Below, one piece after another: positions 35,069-43,377 of a DNA stretch of 64,000 nt (the first letter of the stretch is position 1; every line of letters starts with the position of its first letter). The notes below the pieces were generated by a model, which saw only the letters and a program-made list of their open reading frames with translations, searched no databases and had not been told where the DNA came from. The stretch comes from Bacteroidales bacterium (lineage in GTDB: Bacteria > Bacteroidota > Bacteroidia > Bacteroidales > Lentimicrobiaceae): the NCBI GenBank assembly GCA_016705005.1, contig JADIZB010000005.1, forward strand, positions 186,001 to 250,000, given 5' to 3'. Made by a program: the position numbers and the translations under genes.

Positions 35069-35890
35069 GTGAGTTTTCTGACAGCACTTCCCTCTCCCCT
35101 CCTGTCCCCTTTTGTTAAACAATACTGGGCCATCGAGGATTGCCTGCCCTCAGATGAAAGGCATATCCAGCGTATTGTCCCCAACGGCCTTACAGAGTTG
35201 ACTTTTTATTTCGGAAACAAACCCGGCTCCCTTGATGAGAAAAGACATCCGGCTGATTATGCCCTGCTGAGCGGACATCTCAGAAACTTTTATGACATCG
35301 AGGTCACCGGAAAACTTTCGATGTTCTCCGTTTCATTTCAGCCATTCGGGGCTTGCTGTTTTTTTCATATCCCGGCAAGTGAGTTTTACAACCTCACAGT
35401 ACCGCTAAACCTGGTTCTGAAAACGCAGGGAACAGAACTGGAGAGCCGCCTGAACGAGAAGAATTCATTCAATGAGAGAATTCAGGTGATGGAAACCTTT
35501 CTGCTGAACAGGCTCAAAGCCGGACGGAAGGATTGGGAGACAAACCGCATTTTTCATACACTGAGCCTGATCAACAATACCAAAGGTAAGATCACCGTCG
35601 AAGCGCTGGCATCGTCTGTTTGCCTGGGCCGGAAACAATTTGAACGGACCTTTGGCAGTTGTATTGGTGCTTCACCCAAACAGTTCCTGCGCACAGTCCG
35701 CTTTCAGCATTCGCTTTATCAGAAACAAAAGGATAAGGAGCTCATGCTGACGGAACTGGCTTACCGGTGCGGCTACTTCGATCAATCGCACATGATTGCC
35801 GATTATAAAATCTTCTCCGGAAAAACACCCTCACAATATTTTGCCGGATGTGAGCCTTATTCCGATTATTTTGCGGTGAATTTGGGGTGA
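35069..35890 (+). CDS. AraC-family transcriptional regulator
   Basis: The 273-residue protein starts at GTG. Residues about 1-115 form a DUF6597-like cupin sensor domain (LSPFVKQYWAIED, VPNGLTELTFYFG, GQL-type loop replaced by SGHLRNFYDIEV, FSVSFQPFGACCFF). Residues about 165-265 form a double helix-turn-helix with VEALASSVCLGRKQFERTF and LAYRCGYFDQSHMIADYK plus GKTPSQYF. It likely controls the adjacent VOC gene or itself; the ligand is unknown. The REP-like array begins 20 bp after its stop. Confidence 0.9.
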   Translation: MSFLTALPSPLLSPFVKQYWAIEDCLPSDERHIQRIVPNGLTELTFYFGNKPGSLDEKRHPADYALLSGHLRNFYDIEVTGKLSMFSVSFQPFGACCFFHIPASEFYNLTVPLNLVLKTQGTELESRLNEKNSFNERIQVMETFLLNRLKAGRKDWETNRIFHTLSLINNTKGKITVEALASSVCLGRKQFERTFGSCIGASPKQFLRTVRFQHSLYQKQKDKELMLTELAYRCGYFDQSHMIADYKIFSGKTPSQYFAGCEPYSDYFAVNLG

Positions 35891-35910
35891 GAATTCCAGA
35901 TTGTGTGTTA

Positions 35911-36090
35911 TAATGTCGTCCCTATGGGACTTTTATGTTGTGTTTGCATCGATATTCTACCATAATTTCGTCCCTACGGGACTGCAAAACCGTTGATTCT
36001 CAAATATTCTACCATAATTTCGTCCCTACGGGACATCGAACCGTGATTCTTCGCTTTTCTGCCATAATATCGTCCCTACGGGACATCAAA
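35911..36090 (+). repeat. REP-like hairpin array, four copies with about 52-bp period
   Basis: The palindrome GTCCCTAYGGGAC occurs at 35918, 35970, 36022 and 36072, each preceded by TAATNTC or CATAATWTC. Copies 2-4 share TTCTACCATAATTTC upstream; the sequences between them are related (AACCGTTGATTCT versus AACCGTGATTCTT). The spacing is 52, 52 and 50 bp. Because the intervening sequences are similar, this is a tandem/REP element, not a CRISPR array. A fifth, solitary copy lies at 38158. Confidence 0.85.
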
Positions 36091-36135
36091 ACCAGCTTAA
36101 ACAACAAATGTTTGACCCTGATCTGGCCTAAGGGG

Positions 36136-36525
36136 TTATTTTAACCTTATTAAATGGGAAGCTTTAAAGTCAAATTCTCCGATATGATGCTTTACTACCC
36201 TGAACTCTGTTTTATTAAGATATGATTCGACAAATGGCAGGTCGGGTGCGTAATGAAATTTACCTCCGGGTTGTAATGAGTTCAGTATCTCCATATACTT
36301 TCGGGCATATCCAAGATAGTTTCCATCCTGACGCAAATTATGGTGTTTGAAATGGTTTGAAAACCCAAGGTTACTTATGATTGTTCCCCACTTTTTAATA
36401 CCATAACTGTATTCGGCGTGTTGAGTTGGCCGTGAGCAAATCGGTCAATTCAGGCCTCTATACCCAGTTTGCATAAATAACTGGTTTGGCCTGCCTGCTC
36501 CGATATCAAGCACAGGTTCTGTTAA
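36136..36525 (-). pseudogene. Remnant of a class I SAM-dependent methyltransferase
   Basis: Reading leftward, the frame starts with LTEPVLDIGAG (SAM-binding motif I), continues ...GYRGLN, hits an in-frame TGA, and resumes with AEYSYGIKKWGTIISNLGFS and LNSLQPGGKFHYAPDLPF to a normal stop at 36136. Between the halves another frame reads DRFAHGQL, as expected of two compensating indels. The enzyme is therefore broken. Its 5' end overlaps the stop of the preceding remnant, as in a two-gene unit. Confidence 0.62.
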
Positions 36526-37014
36526 TCTTCGGGTTCAATTCCAAGAATACTGACCTGTAATTCAGCGCTGTATTCCTCACAAGCAACCGGTTCAATCAGG
36601 TCAGTTCCTGCATAAAGTTTGCCCGCAAACGAATTCGTTTTCAATAACCAATGCTTCAGTTTTGCATAGTGATTTTTTGAAACTTTATCTATAACATCTT
36701 TTCGTACCCTGATGTCTCTGAACAATTCTCTATAAATCAGCTTCAAGTCATTTATGGCCAGTTTTTCAAAAGTATAATACTGGTTAATCCTGCAGAATTC
36801 CTCCAGAACTTTGGCTACTGTATAATCAATCAGAAATTCTTCAGTTTCAGTATCTGATTCACCGAGAGCAGAAATCGCCCTGATAGTTTCATCAATAAAC
36901 TTAAGACTCAGATGACTATCATCCTGTAAAATATTTTTTCCCTGGTTGAATTCAATCTGCTGTCATATGCTAAGTATCTTTCTGGGTGTTTTTAAAGGGG
37001 TTTTCGTCGCTCAT
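36522..37014 (-). pseudogene. Decayed hypothetical gene upstream of the methyltransferase remnant
   Basis: An ATG at 37014 opens with SDENPFKNTQKDT and then stops. About 15 bases further a different frame is open for about 146 codons (FIDETIRAISALGE, FLIDYTVAKVLEEFCRINQYYTFEKLA, LIEPVACEEYSAELQVSILGIEPED) to the stop at 36522, without its own good start codon. A single frameshift near 36965-36975 would join both parts into a soluble helical protein of about 160 residues. The family was not recognised. Confidence 0.5.
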
Positions 37015-37393
37015 TCGTTACGGACCTTTTCAGGATGATTACTGATTTTTGTTTTTTAAGAAATGAAAATAAAGATAGTCAATTCTCAGTTGTCGTGGGC
37101 CTGTTTCAATGTTTACCAAAACAGATGCTTGCACTTTCGCCAGTGGAAAGGTTGTGGGATGTGCGCTAACTGTAGAAATTCATCTCTTATTTTTTTCCAA
37201 AATTCGAATATTAACCTAAGTCAGCATAGATGAAATGCTTTGCTCGGCTTTCAAGCAGCGTGTATAGATGAAGGGGTCTCCTTCGTGTCTGTCAGATAGT
37301 TCTATTGATCAACATCAATGTCCGAAAAAGTAGTTTACTTATCTATAATAAAATCAAATGGCTGGGTCTTTGTGGTATATCCAGATTTATCTC
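37015..37393. other. Intergenic region, no supported gene
   Basis: The 379 bp between the decayed genes and a secreted protein gene show no repeat or terminator. A plus-strand 68-codon frame at 37318-37524 overlaps the real minus-strand gene and has no family features. A short minus-strand continuation (reading NAPGIGDKSGYTTK near 37340-37395) may be the frameshifted tail of the neighbouring gene. Confidence 0.35.
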
Positions 37394-37903
37394 CTATCCC
37401 TGGGGCATTTGCGATTTACCCATTTTTTCATTTTGACCCGTTTGAGTTGTTACAAATTGAATACAAGGACCGGCATGAAATTCAAAGGCACTTATATGAT
37501 ACCGGAAATATGCACCAAGTATAAAATCCTCACAAACGGCTCTTAAATTATATTTACCTTCATAATCACCCGATACTTCTGCTTTATCTCCTGAATTATA
37601 AAACAAACCTGCTTCAAAATTATTTTTCAGTTCATACCCCAACATGATTGAGAACATGAATACTGATTCATCATGAACTCTCGGATATGATATCCATGGT
37701 GAACTAAACCAACCACCACCTCCGGATAAATACAATCCTTCTTCTTCCATCATATCCTGTATTTCGGGTGGTGCAAATACTTTAAAGTAGCCGACGTCAG
37801 TCTCAATCATAAGCTTCTTCATGAATTTACCAAAATCAGAATTCTCCTGAGAATGAACCATTAAAGCAGAAAATAGGCTGACGATCAGAATAAATGTTCT
37901 CAT
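37394..37903 (-). CDS. Secreted hypothetical protein, possibly 3'-frameshifted
   Basis: The 169-residue product has a clean Sec signal peptide (MRTFILIVSLFSALMVHSQ). The mature part contains GYELKNNFEAGLFYNSGD, LGAYFRYHISAFEFHAGPCIQF, typical of alternating strands of a small outer-membrane barrel. The end is abrupt (NEKMGKSQMPQG) and lacks a terminal aromatic strand. A different frame just beyond reads through for about 26 codons, so the 3' end may be truncated by a frameshift. It lies within the plastic segment bounded by REP-like repeats. Confidence 0.55.
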   Translation of the reverse strand: MRTFILIVSLFSALMVHSQENSDFGKFMKKLMIETDVGYFKVFAPPEIQDMMEEEGLYLSGGGGWFSSPWISYPRVHDESVFMFSIMLGYELKNNFEAGLFYNSGDKAEVSGDYEGKYNLRAVCEDFILGAYFRYHISAFEFHAGPCIQFVTTQTGQNEKMGKSQMPQG

Positions 37904-38429
37904 ATAATAAATTTTAAATTAATTTAAAATAATTATCTTGCAATCACAAATATAGCGAATTAATTTGTATATAACTAATTATATCAAATACAAGATGAAA
38001 GTTCCAAATCAAAAAATCAGACGTCCCCGGATAGTTCCTCTATTATGGGAAGGATACGCGCCAACAGTGTAAGGTTTTTTGGATCAGATTTAGCATCTAT
38101 TTATAGAAAATTGATAATCCTTCCGGACAATTATTCCGCAATACTATTGATAATGTCGTCCCTAAGGGACTAATAGCCGTTAATTCATCAATTATAAGGA
38201 AGTATTTTGCTTCAGCGGGACATCCCTGGTCGGTGAGAGACATACGATACGGGTGGCCGGAACAGGTTTGTTTCTGCCATTCCAATACCGGCACATTGTC
38301 GCTGGTTGTACCTGATATTATTCTATTCAGGACAAACTGAATATTTTGGACATCCTGAAAAATAAACTGAAACCTGCTACGTTATTTTGCCGTTAAAATA
38401 TCTATTTGTCGGTCAGTATAGTGCCTGTT
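37904..38429. other. Intergenic region with one solitary REP-like hairpin
   Basis: No gene was found in 526 bp. At 38151-38170 TAATGTC plus GTCCCTAAGGGAC repeats the element of 35911, followed by a related GCCGTTAATTC. The minus-strand 65-codon frame over it has no signature and is considered spurious. Confidence 0.6.
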
Positions 38430-39554
38430 ATGAGATTTATTCTGCTATTTTTATTCCTGGGGTATACCCTCACCGGGTTTTCACAAACAGAAAGCCTTCC
38501 ACTGAAAAACAAAGACTTCCCGGCCATTGCCCTGAACTATCACTTCGGGAATGTGATGCCGACAACCGAATTTGTAAAAGGCGACAACCTTGCCGGCAAA
38601 CCCATCAGCCTTTATCAGTCTCTGTCGTTCAAGATGCTCTGGCAGAACCCCGGATACCGCGACTGGCAGAAGGTATATCGTTGTCCCTATTACGGCTTCG
38701 GATTCTTTACCGGCGATTTCTTTAGTCCGGAAGAGCTGGGTTATCCTATGTCGCTTTATGGCATCCTTGGAATTCCTGTTAAACGTTGGAAGAAAGTTGA
38801 ACTGTACTCCGAATTCCAGTTTGGACTGGCCTGGAACTGGCACCATTATGATTCTGTCAGCAACCCTAAGAATTTCGCTGTTGGCGGTGGCATGACCGTT
38901 CATCTCGACATAGGGGTCAGCGCATTCTACCATCTCAGCCGGACGCTCGACCTGGGCACCGGCCTCAGCTTCACCCATTTCTCCAATGGCGGCTTTGAAC
39001 GACCCAACCGTGGGCTAAACCTCTACTCCCCTTTCCTGGAACTGAAATATCATCCCCGAGGCCGGGCTGATGTCCGTTCGGTTACCAGGGTTCCCCGGAA
39101 CAGACAGGGCAACCAGATTTTCCTTATGCTGGGATATGGCAATCATCAACTTGTGGAACACGAACTGGATTCCAACTACTTCGCCATTGGTGGTCTAAGT
39201 GGGATATACTTCTTTCGAATGTCAAATGCCTTTCGCCTCGGAACCGGAGCTGATCTGAACTACTGGTTTGGCCTGAATGCAGCACCCGATGGCACCATTG
39301 GACCACGCCGACCCGAGAATTTTACCCTCGGGTTTATTTTACAGCCCGAATTTGGCATCGGTAAACTCACACTGACAGGTGGCTATGGCATATATGCCTT
39401 TCACCGCAATTACGGCAACTTCCAGCAGACCTACCAGCGACTGGGTGCACGGTATGAATTTATCGACAATGTGACGCTTGGTGTGAATGTAAGGGCCATT
39501 AACCTGATGCTGGCTGAATTCCTGGAGTTTAACCTGGGATATACGTTCAGGTGA
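38430..39554 (+). CDS. Acyloxyacyl hydrolase / PagL-like lipid A 3-O-deacylase
   Basis: The 374-residue outer-membrane protein has a Sec signal (MRFILLFLFLGYTLTGFSQ). Residues about 60-215 resemble the PagL barrel, including FGLAWNW and the catalytic-type SFTHFSNGGFERPNRGLNLYSP, in which the His and Ser correspond to the active-site pair of PagL. The remaining part adds a second set of barrel strands ending FNLGYTFR, longer than classical PagL (about 170 residues), a form common in Bacteroidota. It presumably removes an acyl chain from lipid A or acts on another lipid; a duplicated barrel is an alternative view. The ATG at 38430 gives the signal peptide. Confidence 0.82.
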   Translation: MRFILLFLFLGYTLTGFSQTESLPLKNKDFPAIALNYHFGNVMPTTEFVKGDNLAGKPISLYQSLSFKMLWQNPGYRDWQKVYRCPYYGFGFFTGDFFSPEELGYPMSLYGILGIPVKRWKKVELYSEFQFGLAWNWHHYDSVSNPKNFAVGGGMTVHLDIGVSAFYHLSRTLDLGTGLSFTHFSNGGFERPNRGLNLYSPFLELKYHPRGRADVRSVTRVPRNRQGNQIFLMLGYGNHQLVEHELDSNYFAIGGLSGIYFFRMSNAFRLGTGADLNYWFGLNAAPDGTIGPRRPENFTLGFILQPEFGIGKLTLTGGYGIYAFHRNYGNFQQTYQRLGARYEFIDNVTLGVNVRAINLMLAEFLEFNLGYTFR

Positions 39555-39784
39555 TTGGTTTACAGCTTTCCGGGTTAGTGCATTATGAATCCCAGGTTGA
39601 GCCGATTGTGATTATATTTACCTTGTTCATATTCCGAAGTGTCAGAAGATGCCATGAACGCTAAAGCGCTCCAATTGTTTTCTGATCATTTATCTGAGCA
39701 TATAATTCTATATCAGATTCCTGTTTACCGGCTCTCAATCTGTTTTTGAACGTTCATCAATCAGGAATCTGTCAACATATTCTC

Positions 39785-40309
39785 TCAGAATTTATAATAT
39801 AACTGTACTCTTCCATTGTACATAACAGGCCACATCCATCCGGATCTTTCAGCCAAAGGCTCATTTTTAATGTCTATAACCATATTAAAAGCTGGCCCTG
39901 ATTCCAGGTCGAATCCGATTCTTTTCGTGATTGCAATCGTTTTTCCGATATTTAAGCCCAACGACACTATTTTCCACCTGTAGCTTCCTGGTCCTTGCTC
40001 CCAATACATGATCTGCTGATTGAAATACCATCTTCCGACATTCTGTTTGTTCAGATTACCAAAATATAAGGTGTTCTCGATCTGAAGATTGAAATGGGTT
40101 TCATTTTCAAACGGAGGTAAACCAAAATGACTTCCGATTCCAAAACCGACCTTAAGCTTATCTGTATAAAAGTAATGAAGCCCTGTATTAAAGCCCTGAT
40201 AGTATCCGTATCCGGCTTTAGTTTCAAATCTTTTCCTATTCTCTTGCCCAAAAGATGAATATGAAATCAGAAGAATAAATAAAACCAAATGCCAAATCTG
40301 CCTTTTCAT
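39785..40309 (-). CDS. Small secreted beta-barrel-like hypothetical protein
   Basis: The 174-residue product has a Sec signal (MKRQIWHLVLFILLISYSSFGQ). The mature sequence shows alternating strands (AGYGYYQGFNTGLHYFYTDKLKVGFGIGSHFG) and ends with an aromatic strand GRVQLYYKF, a typical outer-membrane barrel end. I do not recognise the family. It is preceded and followed by non-coding stretches of about 185-230 bp and is probably monocistronic. Confidence 0.62.
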   Translation of the reverse strand: MKRQIWHLVLFILLISYSSFGQENRKRFETKAGYGYYQGFNTGLHYFYTDKLKVGFGIGSHFGLPPFENETHFNLQIENTLYFGNLNKQNVGRWYFNQQIMYWEQGPGSYRWKIVSLGLNIGKTIAITKRIGFDLESGPAFNMVIDIKNEPLAERSGWMWPVMYNGRVQLYYKF

Positions 40310-40494
40310 AATGTAGAATAGACTAAGTTAGTTTGCACAATTGCTTTAGGTTGATTAACAATCTTATCCCCTCCTGTTTTCATCGTCCGGAACTTTGATA
40401 AACCATCAGGTTCAACCTTCTGATTAAAATCAGCAGGCAGAAAAAACCGGTCTGTTTATTAATAAATATTGAATTTGCAGAAAATCCGGTTCAC

Positions 40495-41310
40495 TTATTT
40501 CATGCGATAATCAATGTCAGTATTCAGCGGGTTCTGGTTCAGCATCCTGCATAGCATAGTAAAGAGCTCTGGTTTGTTTTGTTTCAGCATTTCAGGCACT
40601 TCAAAGAAATACTCCACGCAAACCGAAAAAAATTCCTCCTTGTTAACACAGGCATAATCCCGTAAAATAGAAGGAACGCCACGCGAAGCCATATGCTGCT
40701 CCTCTTCTGAAAACTTGTCCATTTCATCACTCATGTATTGAAGCGTCTCATCCGGGCTGAGGTATTCGAGCAATTCAAGCCTCAGAGCATGGGCCATCTC
40801 ATGAAGACCAAGGTTATACCGGTCGTCCGGAACCAGGTACCCTTGCTGAAAGTCGGCCCACGATAAGGTAACAAAACCAACACCGGAAGTCAGCCCCAGC
40901 AGATTCCTGTTAAAGAATCGTGAATAAAACGACTCGGGATAAAGAATGAACCGTTTAAACCGTTTGAAATGGAAGAGTTTAAGCCCGTATGTGAGCTGAA
41001 TCTTCGCGAACAGCACACAGATTTTCATCTCCCCGGTAACCTCAAGTCCTTCATATCCCGTAAATTGCACCTTATTCAGCACATAACTTAACCGGGCCAG
41101 GAATTTATTCCTCCCTTCCGGAGAAAGGTTCTGATAGTAACGGAATTTTTCGTTCAGCAGAACATCCATCATCGCCTGTTGCTTACGATCTCCTTTTCTG
41201 ACATTGTAAAGGTCGTTGTAATCACCGGTAATCTTGAACTTAATGATTCCATAGGATTGAGTTCCGATGTAAAACAGCAGGGCGACTGACAGAATTTCCA
41301 GAAAAATCAT
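40495..41310 (-). CDS. MtfA-like zinc-dependent peptidase (M90 family)
   Basis: The 271-residue protein has one N-terminal membrane helix (residues about 3-20), then a soluble domain. The metal site is LGLHEMAHALRLE with His170, Glu171 and His174, and a downstream glutamate in NKEEFFSVCVEYFFEVPE, matching the MtfA/M90 fold. GFVTLSWADFQQGY is the family's conserved strand before the helix. In E. coli MtfA modulates the glucose PTS regulator Mlc; Bacteroidota members are membrane-anchored and their target is unknown. The gene is monocistronic. Confidence 0.86.
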   Translation of the reverse strand: MIFLEILSVALLFYIGTQSYGIIKFKITGDYNDLYNVRKGDRKQQAMMDVLLNEKFRYYQNLSPEGRNKFLARLSYVLNKVQFTGYEGLEVTGEMKICVLFAKIQLTYGLKLFHFKRFKRFILYPESFYSRFFNRNLLGLTSGVGFVTLSWADFQQGYLVPDDRYNLGLHEMAHALRLELLEYLSPDETLQYMSDEMDKFSEEEQHMASRGVPSILRDYACVNKEEFFSVCVEYFFEVPEMLKQNKPELFTMLCRMLNQNPLNTDIDYRMK

Positions 41311-41481
41311 CGGTTATGATTAAGATAAATCAGCAATAAAAAATAATGAACTGAATGATGAATGGCATCCATGATATTTTGCTTCAGCAGACAAAGATAT
41401 TGATTGCGAAAATCAAATTTCCCTAATGCCCATATCGCAACAATACTCCGACTGCAGGCATTCAGTTTTTAAGGGTTAATC

Positions 41482-42045
41482 TCAATTCAGCCTCTCCCAT
41501 ACACCATCATCATAGTCAAACCTCAGCAGGCCATTTGCCCTGCTGAAGTAAATTTTTCTGATGTGGCACACCGTCAGCTCTTTTACAAGAATATCATTAT
41601 ACAATCTTCCGTTTATGGTCATCGTATCAATAGAGTAATCGAAATCTTGAAAGGATCCGTCCGGACAACTCCAGGTATACGTTTTCTCACAAAAGTCATC
41701 GGTTTTCCTCAGGTTGATGTTTAACCCTTCATAAATACCGATAGTATTGGGAATCTGTTCACCTGTAAGCTCAAACCGGTAATAGCCGGTGTTGTCCTCC
41801 GGACAATTACAGAAACATGGGCCTGCACATTTGACTTCATCAATGGATTGATCGCTAACCCTGATAAAGAAGGTCTTTGTCCCACCGTTACCATTGACAA
41901 AAACCACGCTGTCACCAACCTGCCCATCCGGTATCCATGACAATTCATCTTCTGAGAAAGTTTGTTCCCTGTTGGAACAATCACAACAACTCCCGGCAAG
42001 CAGAAGCAATGCAGTTAAGATGGTAAGATAGATCTGCCTGTACAT
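41482..42045 (-). CDS. Cysteine-rich lipoprotein of unknown function
   Basis: The product has 187 residues. The ATG at 42045 gives MYRQIYLTILTALLLLAGSC, a clear lipobox with Cys20; an upstream in-frame start at 42090 would bury the signal. The mature part has CDC just after the lipidation site and a CAGPCFCNCPEDN cluster around residues 73-85, suggesting disulfides or metal binding. There is also a DFDYSIDTMTINGRLYNDILV segment frequently seen in Bacteroidota surface lipoproteins. No family is assigned. Confidence 0.65.
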   Translation of the reverse strand: MYRQIYLTILTALLLLAGSCCDCSNREQTFSEDELSWIPDGQVGDSVVFVNGNGGTKTFFIRVSDQSIDEVKCAGPCFCNCPEDNTGYYRFELTGEQIPNTIGIYEGLNINLRKTDDFCEKTYTWSCPDGSFQDFDYSIDTMTINGRLYNDILVKELTVCHIRKIYFSRANGLLRFDYDDGVWERLN

Positions 42046-42369
42046 GGGATATTGCTGATTTATAAAGATAACTGCCTGACGGGCCCTCAAACTAAAAGTG
42101 AAACGACTTTGTTTTTTAAGTCATACCGGTTTTTCAATGATAATCTTCCGGTTTGTGCTATTTCTGCCCGTGGTTTCATCCACTTGCCAGGGTGAAGATA
42201 AGAAAATTCGTTTTACTGGGATTATGATTTCATTTTTTGCCGTTTATGTAAGTAATTGTCCACCATGCGCGTACCGGTTTTTAAGGGTGACCGGCCAGGG
42301 ATAGTTTTCAGACTTCTGGATAAGTGAATCAACTTTGGCATCTTTGTGCAATCGTCATTGACTGAAAAT
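42046..42369. other. Intergenic region, no supported gene
   Basis: The 324 bp between two minus-strand genes contain only a 68-codon plus-strand frame (42098-42304) with odd composition and no conserved pattern, considered spurious. No repeat, terminator or promoter was recognised. Confidence 0.35.
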
Positions 42370-42882
42370 CTACCGATGCTGGTCAATCAGTATTACATTC
42401 CCATCCGGATCGTTCAGCATCAGATAGGCCGGGCCGGTGGTTGTAACATCAGCCTCCATCGAAAGCTTGATGTTGTTGTTCTTCAGGTGTTTCTGAATTT
42501 CCCTGACATCGTCAAACGGATCAATATTCTTCTTGTTTTCGTCCCAGCCCGGGTTAAAGGTCAGCATATTGCCTTCAAACATGCCCTGAAACAATCCTAT
42601 GATTGAATTCCCGTTTTTCATGATGAGATAGTTCTTTTCCATGCCACCTCCGGAAGCCCGGAATCCGAGGTTTTCATAAAACTGCCGGGATGTTTCAAGG
42701 TCCTTGACACTCAGACTGAGTGAAAATGCGCCCAGTTTTATCGGGTCATCCTTTTGTTCATAGAAACCTAAGCCTGACTGCCCGGGAACGGTTGCCGTGT
42801 GCCCTGAAATCAGCGGATTGATCAGTAAACCTATGCCGAACGATGCCAGCAGTCCCGTTGCAAGTAATAAAGTTCTTTTCAT
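42370..42882 (-). CDS. Exported or membrane-anchored VOC-family protein
   Basis: The product has 170 residues. The N-terminus (MKRTLLLATGLLASFGIGLLI) is a signal peptide or anchor, unusual for a glyoxalase-fold protein. The VOC domain covers about residues 48-170: AFSLSLSVKDLETSRQFYENLGF, NSIIGLFQGMF and AYLMLNDPDGNVILIDQHR. Such exported VOC proteins may bind small molecules in the periplasm. The start at 42882 follows a TATATTTG -7 box at 42913-42920. It is less similar to the two cytoplasmic VOC proteins in the window than they are to each other. Confidence 0.85.
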   Translation of the reverse strand: MKRTLLLATGLLASFGIGLLINPLISGHTATVPGQSGLGFYEQKDDPIKLGAFSLSLSVKDLETSRQFYENLGFRASGGGMEKNYLIMKNGNSIIGLFQGMFEGNMLTFNPGWDENKKNIDPFDDVREIQKHLKNNNIKLSMEADVTTTGPAYLMLNDPDGNVILIDQHR

Positions 42883-42912
42883 TTTTTTATGTTTTTTTAC
42901 TGTTATCAGGAC

Positions 42913-42920
42913 CAAATATA
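42913..42920 (-). promoter_or_regulatory. Putative -7 box of the exported VOC gene
   Basis: Minus-strand TATATTTG matches TAnnTTTG, giving a leader of about 27 nt. No -33 element is obvious. Confidence 0.38.
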
Positions 42921-43136
42921 ATGACTCTTAACCACATTCACCTTTCAGAAAAATCGGTTTTAGCAACATTACATCCGTACTGAATAAAAATTCAGTTGAG
43001 TCTTCCGCAATACATGGGTATGTTTCACAAAATCACCATGATGTTAAGATATTTGATGCATCCGTCAAAGATTCAGAAAAGCAATTCTAAAAGCGGATAA
43101 TCAAAGTCATATATCTGCCTGAGGATCATTGTTGAA

Positions 43137-43377
43137 AAGGTCCGGTTCATTCGCCTAAAAGCTCCACCCTTTTTTCTAAAAAGGAAGGCCCTTTTTTTGG
43201 GGAAGTGATAAACTCCCTGAAGAGGTTTTCTTTGTACATTCGGGAAATCAAAACCAATCAATATTCAGAAGTTTATAAGCTGATAAGGAAATAGAATGAT
43301 ATTCCTTATCCGGTAAATTCTATCGATAAAAGGTTTCTATAAAGCAATCTAATAGTTATAAATCATTCAACCTGAGT
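43137..43377 (+). repeat. Duplicated leader, copy 1 (upstream of paralogue B)
   Basis: About 240 bp just upstream of the ATG at 43378 are nearly identical to 44671-44911 (offset 1533-1534 bp, one single-base indel in a G run). It includes a CCTTTTT...AAAAAGG stem near 43170-43187. It forms the left end of a 1.53-kb tandem duplication. The rest of the 42883-43136 gap holds only the promoter box of the VOC gene. Confidence 0.88.

Noticed and set aside
35911..36090. Possible CRISPR array (regular 52-bp spacing, palindromic repeat)
   Set aside because: Only four units, intervening sequences are similar to each other, no cas genes in the window, and a solitary copy with related flanks occurs at 38158.
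37318..37524. Plus-strand 68-codon frame
   Set aside because: Overlaps the 3' end of a minus-strand gene with a clear signal peptide; no family pattern.
38097..38294. Minus-strand 65-codon frame over the solitary REP copy
   Set aside because: Composition and overlap with the repeat indicate chance reading frame.
42098..42304. Plus-strand 68-codon frame
   Set aside because: No signal, domain or start context; cysteine/phenylalanine-rich composition like random sequence.
43073..43261. Minus-strand 62-codon frame (and its twin at 44606-44791)
   Set aside because: Conserved only because the leader DNA is duplicated; they overlap the leader of plus-strand genes and have no recognisable domain.
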